Assembly: GCA_050433985.1 (NCBI GenBank)
Contig: JBNPWE010000004.1
Span: 62,001-126,000 of the forward strand
Source of the DNA: JACIYW01 sp014359745
GTDB lineage: Bacteria > Pseudomonadota > Alphaproteobacteria > Rhodobacterales > Rhodobacteraceae
Direction: 5' to 3'
DNA: 64,000 bases
This document shows positions 38,798 through 46,390 of this stretch, piece after piece; position 1 is the first letter of the stretch; the number at the start of each line of letters is the position of its first letter. A model generated the notes under the pieces. The model did no database searches and had not been told where the DNA came from. It saw nothing but the letters and a program-made list of their open reading frames with translations. The position numbers were made by a program, and so were the translations under genes.

Positions 38798-38956
38798 CGA
38801 CCCGTTCACCCCGGCCATCGCCCCGCCGACATCCCCCTGTTCAGGCGCCTCTGCCACCGCCGCCGCAACGATCCGCGCGCGCCAATCGGTGTGGATCACC
38901 CCCGACGGGCAGACCCGCAACATCCCCTCATCCTCTCGAAAAAACCCCGCCGCCAT
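38780..38956 (-). CDS. Possible 58-aa protein downstream of moeA fusion
   Basis: A 58-codon frame starts 12 bp after the moeA-fusion stop on the same strand and ends inside the ccrM terminator. The start reads MAAGFFREDEGMLRVC and the middle RIVAAAVAEAPEQ is helical. No family recognised. Against it: its 5' end contains the dispersed repeat core, and there is no clear ribosome site. The remaining spacer toward ccrM holds only the terminator. Confidence 0.3.
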   Translation of the reverse strand: MAAGFFREDEGMLRVCPSGVIHTDWRARIVAAAVAEAPEQGDVGGAMAGVNGSKKPRP

Positions 38957-38970
38957 TCGCGCCCGGCCCC

Positions 38971-41112
38971 TCAGATCACCCCGAAGCTGTCATAGGGCAA
39001 GAACCGCACCAGGGTTCCGGGGCGGATATCCATCGCCGCGTCGGGCAGTTCCACCAGCCCCTCGGCCCAGCTCAGCCCGCTGATGCGCCCCGATCCTTCC
39101 GAGGCGAAGACCTCGGCCCGGCCCGCCTCATCCAGTCGTGCGCGCAAATATTCCCGCCGCCCGGCCTTCTTGGTCTTGGAAAACGCGGCGGGCACCGAAA
39201 ATCCCCGCGCCTCCTGCCAGCTGCCGCCCGCCAGAAGCGACAGCGCCGGGCGCCCGAATATCAGCGCGCAGACCAGCGCCGCCACCGGATTGCCCGGCAG
39301 CCCGATCACCGGAACGCCCCGCCACAGCGCCAGCGCCAGCGGCCGCCCCGGTTTCATCGCGATACGCCAGCTTGACAGCGTGCCCTGCGTGCGCAGCAGG
39401 TGCGAGACATGATCCTCATCCCCCGCCGAGGCGCCGCCCGAGGTCAGGATCACATCCGCCCGCGTGGCCCCCCGATCCAGCGCGGCGGCAATCCGGCGCG
39501 GATCGTCGCGCACATGGCCCAGATCGACCGGCTCGTAACCCCAGCCCGCCGCCAGCCCCAGCAACATCGGGCGGTTCGCATCATAAATCTGATGCGGCAG
39601 CACCGGCGCGCCGGGCTGTGACACGATTTCATCCCCGGTTGACAGAACGCCCACCCGCAGCGGCCGACAGGCCTCGACCCGGTCGATCCCCAGCGCCGAC
39701 AAAAGCGCCAGATCGGGCGCGCGCAACCGGTGCCCGGAGTGCAGCGCCACCGCCCCCGCGACCACATCCTCGCCCGCCCGCCGGGTGTTGGCGCGCGGCT
39801 TTACCGGGCCATCGAACACCACCGCCGCGCCATCGGCCGCGCAATCTTCCTCCAGCACCACGCAATCCACCCCTTCGGGCAGGATCGCGCCGGTCAGGAT
39901 GCGGATCGCCGCCCCCGGTGGCACCACCCCGTCAAAGGGCTGCCCCGCCGCCGCCCGCCCGTTGACAAGCGGCAGGCGCTGCGGCCCCGATCCCGTGGCC
40001 GCATGCGCGAACCCGTAACCATCCACCGCCGAATTCGCTTGCGGCGGGTTCGATCGCCGCGCCACCGCATCCCTGGCCAGAACCCGGCCAAGGGCGCGCG
40101 AAACGGGCAACTCCTCCACCCCCGTCACCGGCACCAGGGCGCCCCGCAACCGCGCCAGCGCCGCATCCACCGGCACCCATTGCACGCCCTGCGGCATCGC
40201 GAAACAATCGTCGCGCAGGCGCGGCGGGTCTTGCGTTGCGGGCAGGGCGGCGCGCAGGGCCATGCCGTGCCCGGCGCCCAGGATCCAGCCCTCTTCCGCC
40301 AGCACCTCGGGGGCAGTTGCCCCCTCAAACAAATCGCCCAACTGCCCCCGCGCCGACAGGGTCGCCAAGGCAGTGGCCAGCAGGCGCACCTGCGCCTCGT
40401 CCGGGGTCAGGCCCGCACAGGCGGCGCAAAGCGCGCGCACCTCTGCCGACAGAAGCGACGGATAGACCTCTGCCAGGACCACCGGCGCCTCTGCCCCTTC
40501 GAACGGCCAGACTGAAACCTTGCCGCCAAAGGCCGCCCGCAACCGCTGCAAGACCGGCAGCCCGGTCAACACCTGCGCCCCCACCGCGCCGGCCCCGGCC
40601 AGTTGCCACACCGGCTTTGGCCGCGCGCCGCCCTCGCGCCCGGCGATATCGGTCGCGCGATGCTCTGCCAGGCCGGGTGGCAGGGCCGGTTTCAGCCGGG
40701 GCAGATCGGGTGTGTCCAGCCGCTCGCCATTGCCCCAGAACGGGCCGTCGCCCGGAAAAAGCTGGTTCAGCGCGCCCGCCACCTGCCGATAATTGCTGCG
40801 GTTGCCCGCCGTGTCGGTCACGCGCGCCGCCAGCCAGTCCCAGACCGCCAGCGCCTTGGCCGCGCCGGTTACCGCCCCGGCAAACCCGGCGGGAAAGCCA
40901 AAGGCGAAATCGGCGCCGATCAGCAGCCGCTCTCCCGCCGCCAGCGATTCTGTCACCAGCGCATGCAGCCGCGCCTCGGCCCCGGCCCGCGTCGGTGGAT
41001 TTTCGGCGCTTACCCCGGCGTCGGATGCCAGGCCCAGCCAGACGGAATCGCGCCCCCGTTTTGGCCGCGCCGCCGCCGACCAGTCAAGCACCGCTACCCG
41101 CTGAAACCTCAC
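38971..41112 (-). CDS. MoeA molybdenum insertase fused to an N-terminal RNase H-like domain
   Basis: 713 residues. The C-terminal ~400 residues are MoeA: NSAVDGYGFA, VLSTGDEIVS, YDANRPMLLGL, LTSGGASAGDEDHV and PVIGLPGNPVAA. MoeA inserts molybdate or tungstate into adenylated molybdopterin. The first ~310 residues are a separate domain starting RVAVLDWSAAARPKRGRDSVW, with GADFAFGFPAGF; this resembles DUF429/RNase H-like folds, but I cannot assign it firmly. GTG 41112 overlaps the mobB stop (GTGA). It closes a mobA-mobB-moeA unit. E. coli MoeA is only about 410 residues, so the fusion is unusual. Confidence 0.85.
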   Translation of the reverse strand: MRFQRVAVLDWSAAARPKRGRDSVWLGLASDAGVSAENPPTRAGAEARLHALVTESLAAGERLLIGADFAFGFPAGFAGAVTGAAKALAVWDWLAARVTDTAGNRSNYRQVAGALNQLFPGDGPFWGNGERLDTPDLPRLKPALPPGLAEHRATDIAGREGGARPKPVWQLAGAGAVGAQVLTGLPVLQRLRAAFGGKVSVWPFEGAEAPVVLAEVYPSLLSAEVRALCAACAGLTPDEAQVRLLATALATLSARGQLGDLFEGATAPEVLAEEGWILGAGHGMALRAALPATQDPPRLRDDCFAMPQGVQWVPVDAALARLRGALVPVTGVEELPVSRALGRVLARDAVARRSNPPQANSAVDGYGFAHAATGSGPQRLPLVNGRAAAGQPFDGVVPPGAAIRILTGAILPEGVDCVVLEEDCAADGAAVVFDGPVKPRANTRRAGEDVVAGAVALHSGHRLRAPDLALLSALGIDRVEACRPLRVGVLSTGDEIVSQPGAPVLPHQIYDANRPMLLGLAAGWGYEPVDLGHVRDDPRRIAAALDRGATRADVILTSGGASAGDEDHVSHLLRTQGTLSSWRIAMKPGRPLALALWRGVPVIGLPGNPVAALVCALIFGRPALSLLAGGSWQEARGFSVPAAFSKTKKAGRREYLRARLDEAGRAEVFASEGSGRISGLSWAEGLVELPDAAMDIRPGTLVRFLPYDSFGVI

Positions 41113-41624
41113 AACCCCACCTCTTGCAGCCCCACCTCTTGCAGGATGAACCCGGCAATGGCCGCCGTATCATCCAGATCGAACCGCCGCACCCCGGCCC
41201 CCAGCACCAGATCCGCCGCGTTCGAGGCGACGGCGCGGATCGTGGGGTTTTCGGCGGCCAGCAAACCGCGCCCGGTTTCAAGCCGATGCGCCTCTATCTT
41301 GGGGTGCGGCCCGAACTTGTAGCCCTCGACCAGCACCAGATCGACCGGCGACAGCCGCGCCAGCAGCCCCTCAAGCGTCGGCTCATCGGCGCCGCGCAGC
41401 TCGTGCATCAGGGCCCAGCGGTGGGTCGAGGCCAGAATGACCTCGCGCGCGCCCGCCACGCGGTGGCGGTGGCTGTCGCGGCCCGGTTGGTCGACATCGG
41501 TGGTGTGATGCGCATGTTTGATGGTTGATACCGAAAACCCGCGCGCCGATATCTCGGTCACCAGCCGTTCCATCAGCCCGGTCTTGCCGGCATTCTTCCA
41601 GCCGGTGACGCCATAAACCCTCAT
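41109..41624 (-). CDS. mobB: Molybdopterin-guanine dinucleotide biosynthesis protein B
   Basis: 171 residues. GTP-binding partner of MobA. The P-loop GWKNAGKTGLMERLV sits at the N-terminus (about 8-22), followed by IKHAHHTTDVDQPGRDSHRHRVAGA, a family signature, and DLVLVEGYKFGPHPKIE. The C-terminus repeats LQEVG twice because of a perfect 15-bp tandem duplication. It starts by ATGA overlap with the mobA stop and ends overlapping the moeA-fusion start. Confidence 0.92.
   Translation of the reverse strand: MRVYGVTGWKNAGKTGLMERLVTEISARGFSVSTIKHAHHTTDVDQPGRDSHRHRVAGAREVILASTHRWALMHELRGADEPTLEGLLARLSPVDLVLVEGYKFGPHPKIEAHRLETGRGLLAAENPTIRAVASNAADLVLGAGVRRFDLDDTAAIAGFILQEVGLQEVGL
41115..41144. repeat. 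15-bp tandem duplication at the 3' end of mobB
   Basis: CCCCACCTCTTGCAG occurs twice in direct succession (41115-41129 and 41130-41144), adding five residues to the MobB C-terminus without changing frame. Confidence 0.85.
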
Positions 41625-42232
41625 GCAGTCCCCATCAGATGTTCGGCCGCCGCGATATCCTCGGGCGTGTTGACGTTGAAGAACGGATCGAAGGGCGCGG
41701 CATCCCATACCGCCAGCCCCGCCGCATGCGCTTCGGTCCACAGCACGATCTTGCGCAGCCCCCCCGCCAGGGCCGCGCGCAGATCCTCGCGCAGCGCGAC
41801 AGGCCACAGGCCAAAGGTCGGCTGCGCCCGCACCCGCCCCAAAGCATCCCGGCTTGCCGCCAGTGCCAGGCCCGACGGCCCCGCCGCCGCCCGCAACCGC
41901 GCCACCAGATCGCCCGGAAAGAACGGGGTGTCGGCCGCCGCCGTCACGATCGCTTCGGCCCCGAGTGCCGCCGCCCAGTCGAGCCCCGCCAGCACCCCGG
42001 CCAGCGGCCCCGGATACCCCGCGACCGAATCCGCCAGCACCGGCAGGCCAAAACCCGCAAACCGCGCCGGATCGCCATTGGCGTTGATCGCCAGCCCCGC
42101 GCATTGCGGTTCCAGCCGCCCGATCACATGATCGATCAGCCGCCGCCCGGCGACCACGCGCAACCCCTTGTCGCCGCCGCCCATGCGTGTGGCCAGCCCC
42201 CCGGCCAGAATGACCCCCGGTACCCCGCTCAT
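41621..42232 (-). CDS. mobA: Molybdenum cofactor guanylyltransferase
   Basis: 203 residues. Transfers GMP to Mo-molybdopterin to give MGD, the cofactor form used by formate dehydrogenase. The nucleotide-binding start GVILAGGLATRMGGGDKGL is complete, with DPARFAGFGLPVLADSV and ADTPFFPGDLV (the metal-binding Asp) following. It lies 90 bp after fdhD on the same strand and overlaps mobB by 4 bp. Together with moeA it supplies bis-MGD for FDH. Confidence 0.93.
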   Translation of the reverse strand: MSGVPGVILAGGLATRMGGGDKGLRVVAGRRLIDHVIGRLEPQCAGLAINANGDPARFAGFGLPVLADSVAGYPGPLAGVLAGLDWAAALGAEAIVTAAADTPFFPGDLVARLRAAAGPSGLALAASRDALGRVRAQPTFGLWPVALREDLRAALAGGLRKIVLWTEAHAAGLAVWDAAPFDPFFNVNTPEDIAAAEHLMGTA

Positions 42233-42322
42233 GCCCGCGGCTTCCCATTCATCTTGGCAAAAATACGCGCTCCCGGTCTTTGGGCCAAAGCCCCCGGCTG
42301 CCTGTCGCGCTGTCCGGGGCGA

Positions 42323-43231
42323 TCACACATCCGCATCCGCCCCCTTGCGCCGGGTCCGCGCCCCCTCATCGGCCACGGCGGCCGGATCGGCGTCGCGGAT
42401 CAGCCGCTCCTCGCCCGCAAGGCACACGAACCGCTGCCCGCGCAGCCGCCCGATCAGGGTCAGCCCCACCTCGCGCGCGATTTCCACCCCCCAGGCGGTG
42501 AACCCCGATCGCGACGCCAGCACAGGGATGCCCATCAGCGCGGTCTTGATCACCATCTCGGATGTCAGTCGCCCGGTGGTGTAAAGGATCTTGTCCCCCG
42601 CCGCGATGCCATGGCGGAACATGAACCCCGCGATCTTGTCCACCGCATTGTGCCGCCCGACATCTTCCATATAGACCAGCGGTCGCTCGCCCTGACAGAG
42701 CACCGTGCCATGTATCGCCCCCGCCTCCAGGTACAGCGACGGGGTGGTGTTGATCTCGCGCGCCAAGGCATAAAGCCAGCTTGTGCGCAGCGCGGCAGCG
42801 GGCAGCACCAGCCCTTCCAGCCCCTCCATCATGTCGCCGAAAACCGTGCCCACCGCGCAGCCCGAGGTGCGGGTCTTCTTCTTCATCTTCTCCTCATAGG
42901 ATGTGCGCCGCCCGGTCCGCACCACGACCGTTTCCACCTCTTCGTCGTAATCGACCCCGGTCACGATATCATCGGCCAGCAACATGCCCTGATTGCGCAA
43001 AAACCCCAGCGCCAGATATTCGGGGTAATCCCCGATGGTCATGGCGGTGACGATTTCCTGCGAATTCAGATAGATGGTCAGGGGCCGTTCCTCGACCACC
43101 GAAATCTCGGTGCTGGCGCCGGTCTGATCGGTGCCGGAAATCCGCCGGGTCAGGCGCGGATCGCCGGGGCGCGGCAGCAGCGGCAGGGCGGCGGGCATGT
43201 CGGGCGGCATGTCGGGGGATGTGGGGGGCAT
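42323..43231 (-). CDS. fdhD: Formate dehydrogenase accessory sulfurtransferase
   Basis: 302 residues. Transfers sulfur from IscS to the Mo/W site of FDH, needed for activity. Motifs: EERPLTIYLNSQEIVTAMTIGDYPEYLALGF, the swivel-loop cysteine in RTSGCAVGT, MEDVGRHNAVDKIAG and ILYTTGRLTSEMV. The usual CxxC is reduced to a single visible Cys in this loop, as in many FdhD proteins. ATG 43231 has AGAGG 5 nt upstream; the open frame beyond it is not coding. Divergent from the DUF2478 gene and upstream of mobA. Confidence 0.92.
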   Translation of the reverse strand: MPPTSPDMPPDMPAALPLLPRPGDPRLTRRISGTDQTGASTEISVVEERPLTIYLNSQEIVTAMTIGDYPEYLALGFLRNQGMLLADDIVTGVDYDEEVETVVVRTGRRTSYEEKMKKKTRTSGCAVGTVFGDMMEGLEGLVLPAAALRTSWLYALAREINTTPSLYLEAGAIHGTVLCQGERPLVYMEDVGRHNAVDKIAGFMFRHGIAAGDKILYTTGRLTSEMVIKTALMGIPVLASRSGFTAWGVEIAREVGLTLIGRLRGQRFVCLAGEERLIRDADPAAVADEGARTRRKGADADV

Positions 43232-43294
43232 GGCACCTCTTTTCACTCGGTCAGGCATCTTGTATGCCGGGGGGTGTTTATGCAAGGGGGGGCG

Positions 43295-43795
43295 ATGCTG
43301 GGGTATGTCACGACCGACCGGCGCGGCACGGCCGATCCGTTGCTGTGCGACGTGGCGGCGCGGTTGCGCGGCCTTGGCTGGCGTCTGGCCGGGGCGGTGC
43401 AGGTCAACCTTGAAACCGATCCCGAACGGCCCTGCGATATGGAACTGCATGTTCTGGTCGGCGATCAGGTGGTGCGCATCAGCCAGAACCTTGGCGCGCA
43501 TTCGGGCGGCTGCCGACTTGATCCGGCGGGGCTTGAGGCGGCGGTGGGGCTGGTGGAGGCGGCGCTTGACGATCGCCCGCGCCTGATGATCGTCAACAAA
43601 TTCGGCAAGCAGGAAGTTGACGGCCGTGGTTTTCGCCCGGTGATCGGGCGGGCGCTGGTGATGGGGGTGCCGGTGCTCACGGCGGTGAACCCCGACAACA
43701 TGCCGGGGTTCGCGGCCTTTGCCGGGGGCATGGGCATCGCCCTGCCTGCGTCTGTCGCGCAGGTGCTGGGGTGGTGCCTGGGGCTGGAGGCCTGA
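43295..43795 (+). CDS. DUF2478 protein of the molybdenum/tungsten locus
   Basis: 166 residues. Start MLGYVTTDRRGTADPLLCDVAARL, core DMELHVLVGDQVVRISQNLGAHSGGCRLDPAGLE and RLMIVNKFGKQEVDGRGFRPVIGRAL match DUF2478, a family found next to mod, tup and fdh genes. Molecular role not established; a metal-cofactor or nucleotide-related role is inferred from context. GGGGGGCG precedes ATG 43295; ATG 43280 is an alternative. It lies between divergent fdhD and the tup operon. Confidence 0.8.
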   Translation: MLGYVTTDRRGTADPLLCDVAARLRGLGWRLAGAVQVNLETDPERPCDMELHVLVGDQVVRISQNLGAHSGGCRLDPAGLEAAVGLVEAALDDRPRLMIVNKFGKQEVDGRGFRPVIGRALVMGVPVLTAVNPDNMPGFAAFAGGMGIALPASVAQVLGWCLGLEA

Positions 43796-43801
43796 GCGAG
43801 C

Positions 43802-43882
43802 ATGGACAAAATGTCCATCGCCTTGTCGGGGCGCCCCCAAATTGTCCATTCCGCGCCAAGTGCAGGGATGCGAGCGTGGACA
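43802..43882. promoter_or_regulatory. TGGACA/TGTCCA operator-like cluster before tupBCA
   Basis: ATGGACA-AAA-TGTCCAT (43802-43818) is a perfect palindrome. The same half-site recurs as TTGTCCAT (43842-43849) and TGGACA (43877-43882). Four half-sites in 81 bp suggest the operator of a dimeric regulator of the tungstate transporter. The rest of 43796-44065 holds nothing recognisable. Confidence 0.55.
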
Positions 43883-44065
43883 GGCCCGGCCCGCACCCCG
43901 TCTTGCGCCGCAGGCAACACCCGGGCCCTGGCCCTGACTTGAGGCACTGATGACGCAGGATAGAAGCCGGGGCGCGCTGAACAGGTGGAAACCCTTGCAT
44001 GACCCCCGGACACACGCGTACCGAACCCTTGATCCCCGAACACAGGCACGACGGACGGCCACGGC

Positions 44066-44770
44066 ATGAACAGCATCTCGCTTGGCCTGGCCGAGGCGTG
44101 GCGGCTTCTGATCACCTTCGACGCCGATCTTTTCGAGATTACCGCGCTGTCGCTGCGGGTCACCCTGTCGGCAACGCTGGTCGCCACCCTGATCGGCCTG
44201 CCGCTGGGGGCCTGGCTGGCGATCAACCGGTTCCGGATGCGGCGGGTGGTGATTGCCCTGCTCAACGCGCTGATGGGGCTGCCGCCGGTGGTGGTGGGGC
44301 TTCTGGTCTATGTGGTCTTCTCGCGCTCGGGTCCGCTGGGGGTGCTGGGGCTGCTTTACACGCCGACGGTGATGGTGATCGCGCAGGCCATCATCATAAC
44401 CCCGATCGTCACCTCGATCGCGCATCAGGCGATCCGCGATCTTTGGGCCGATTACCACGATCTGCTGATCTCGCTGAACGCGACACGCTGGCAACGCATT
44501 CAGGCGCTGATCTGGGATGGGCGGCGGGCGTTGATGACCGCCGCGCTGGCCGGTTTTGGCCGGGCGATCGGCGAGGTGGGGGCGGTCATGATCGTGGGGG
44601 GCAATATCGATCACGCCACGCGGATCCTGACCACGGCGATTGCGCTGGAAACCGGCAAGGGCGAATTCGGCATGGCGCTGGCGCTGGGGTTCATTCTGAT
44701 CGGGCTGGCGATTGCGGTCAACCTGGCGGTGCATATTCTGTCGCGCACAGAAACGGGCAGCCGATGGTGA
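44066..44770 (+). CDS. tupB: Tungstate ABC transporter permease
   Basis: 234 residues with five or six membrane segments. TupB-type features: LSLRVTLSATLVATLIGLPLGAWLAI near the N-terminus, LMGLPPVVVGLLVYVVFSRSGPLG, and the EAA-like GFGRAIGEVGAVMIVGGNI. The permease of the tungstate importer lets WO4 (and perhaps MoO4) enter for bis-MGD enzymes. Its stop overlaps the tupC start by 7 bp. Confidence 0.9.
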   Translation: MNSISLGLAEAWRLLITFDADLFEITALSLRVTLSATLVATLIGLPLGAWLAINRFRMRRVVIALLNALMGLPPVVVGLLVYVVFSRSGPLGVLGLLYTPTVMVIAQAIIITPIVTSIAHQAIRDLWADYHDLLISLNATRWQRIQALIWDGRRALMTAALAGFGRAIGEVGAVMIVGGNIDHATRILTTAIALETGKGEFGMALALGFILIGLAIAVNLAVHILSRTETGSRW

Positions 44771-45480
44771 CGCCGATCCTGCCCCTGACGCTGCGCGATG
44801 TCGAACTGCGCCGCGGTGGTCGGCGCATCCTTGGCCCGCTGTCGCTGACGGTTTCGGGGGCGGGGATCACCGTTCTGATGGGGCCGAACGGATCGGGCAA
44901 GACCTCGCTCTTGCGGGTGATGCACGGGCTGGAACGGATCACGCGCGGCACGGTTGACTGGCAGGGGGGCGCGCAGGATGTGCGGGCGCGGCAGGCTTTC
45001 GTGTTTCAGACGCCGATCCTGATGCGCCGCAAGGTGGCCGATTGCATCGCCTATCCGCTGCACCTTGACGGGGTGCCGCGCAAGGCCGCGCGGGCGCGCG
45101 CGGCAGAGATGGCGGCTGCGGTGGGGCTGGCGGATGCGCTGGACAAACCTTCGGCGGTGCTGTCGGGGGGCGAAAAGCAGAAACTGGCCCTGGCGCGCGC
45201 CCTGATCCGCACCCCCGAAGTGCTGTTTCTGGATGAACCCTGCGCCAATCTTGACGGCCGGTCCACCCGCGAGATTGAATCGATCCTGACCCGCGCCCGT
45301 GACGCCGGAACCCGCATCGTGATGTCTACCCATGACCTGGGGCAGGCGCGGCGGCTGGCGGATGAGGTGTGGTTTCTTTACGGCGGCCTTCTGGTTGAAA
45401 CCGCCGCAAGCGCCGCGTTTTTCGCTACACCCCGAACCGCCCAGGCGGCGGCTTACCTGAAAGGAGATCTGTTGCCATGA
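44764..45480 (+). CDS. tupC: Tungstate ABC transporter ATPase
   Basis: 238 residues. Walker A GPNGSGKTS, signature LSGGEKQKLALARAL, Walker B VLFLDEPCANLD, and switch His in STHDLGQARRLAD. No C-terminal mop/TOBE domain is present, which fits TupC rather than ModC or WtpC. It starts inside the end of tupB and overlaps tupA by 4 bp, so the order is B-C-A. Confidence 0.9.
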   Translation: MVTPILPLTLRDVELRRGGRRILGPLSLTVSGAGITVLMGPNGSGKTSLLRVMHGLERITRGTVDWQGGAQDVRARQAFVFQTPILMRRKVADCIAYPLHLDGVPRKAARARAAEMAAAVGLADALDKPSAVLSGGEKQKLALARALIRTPEVLFLDEPCANLDGRSTREIESILTRARDAGTRIVMSTHDLGQARRLADEVWFLYGGLLVETAASAAFFATPRTAQAAAYLKGDLLP

Positions 45481-46292
45481 AACTCAAATCACTGGCCTTT
45501 GTCGCCACGGCAGTCCTTGCCCTGACGATCAACCTTGCGGCGGCGCGCGCCGAAGATCTGAAGATGGCGGTGACAACGTCTTTCGCCAATTCCGGCCTGG
45601 CCGAAGTGTTGCTGCCCAAGATCAAGGAAGACACCGGCCTGAACGTGCAGCTTTTGGTCGTCGGCACCGGGCAGGCGCTGGCGCTGGGGGCGGCGGGCGA
45701 TGTGGATGCGGTGCTGGTGCACGCCCGCGCCGCCGAGGAAAAATGGCTGGCCGAGGGCAACGGCACCCACCGGCGCGAAATCATGTATAACGATTTCATC
45801 ATCGTCGGCCCGTCCGCCGATCCTGCGGGTGCCGCCAAGGCCGAAAAGGCCACCGGCGCGCTGACCGCGATCGCCAAGGCAAAGGCCCCGTTCGTCAGCC
45901 GCGGCGACGACAGCGGCACCCACAAGATGGAGCAGCGCCTGTGGAAAGCCGCAGGCATCGATCCGCAAGGCGACTGGTATCGCGCCGTCGGGCAGGGGAT
46001 GGGGGCGGCGCTGAACACCGCCGCGGGCATGAACGCCTATATTCTGGCCGACCGGGCAAGCTGGCTGAATTTCGGCAACAAGGCCGACCTGAAACTGGTC
46101 TTCGAAGGCGATCCGGTGCTGTTCAACCAATATGCCTATCTGCCGGTGAACCCGGAAAAATATCCATCCGTCAACGCCGATGGCGCCCAGCGGCTGGAGG
46201 AATGGCTGGTCAGCGACACCGCCAAGCAGTTGATCAACGATTACAAGATCGCGGGCCAGACGCTGTTCGTGTTCAACGCCAAGGCGGAATGA
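45477..46292 (+). CDS. tupA: Tungstate ABC transporter periplasmic binding protein
   Basis: 271 residues. Signal peptide about 1-25 (ending near AARAED). The oxyanion-binding VTTSFANSGLAEVLLP after the signal is the TupA hallmark, followed by VSRGDDSGTHKMEQRLWKAAG and MGAALNTAAGMNAYILADR. Binds tungstate tightly and selectively in known members. Last gene of tupBCA, closed by a strong terminator. Confidence 0.92.
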   Translation: MKLKSLAFVATAVLALTINLAAARAEDLKMAVTTSFANSGLAEVLLPKIKEDTGLNVQLLVVGTGQALALGAAGDVDAVLVHARAAEEKWLAEGNGTHRREIMYNDFIIVGPSADPAGAAKAEKATGALTAIAKAKAPFVSRGDDSGTHKMEQRLWKAAGIDPQGDWYRAVGQGMGAALNTAAGMNAYILADRASWLNFGNKADLKLVFEGDPVLFNQYAYLPVNPEKYPSVNADGAQRLEEWLVSDTAKQLINDYKIAGQTLFVFNAKAE

Positions 46293-46306
46293 TCCGCTGA
46301 AACGTG

Positions 46307-46338
46307 GGGCGATCCCGCAACCGGGATCGCCCTTTTTT
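46307..46338 (+). terminator. Intrinsic terminator of tupBCA
   Basis: GGGCGATCCCG, loop CAAC, CGGGATCGCCC (11-bp perfect stem), then six T. Confidence 0.93.
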
Positions 46339-46390
46339 CCTTCTGCAGGCCGCCAGAGGGTCTGGTCAGATCAAAGCTGCCGCGCCGATG

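Noticed and set aside
41639..43294. Long plus-strand frame ahead of the DUF2478 domain
   Set aside because: It is antisense to mobA and fdhD with biased composition. The real gene starts at 43295 with a good ribosome site.
43232..44734. Open extension of the fdhD frame to give an 803-residue protein
   Set aside because: It runs antisense through the DUF2478 gene and tupB. The sequence is Gln/Arg/His-rich noise and fdhD homology starts at 43231.
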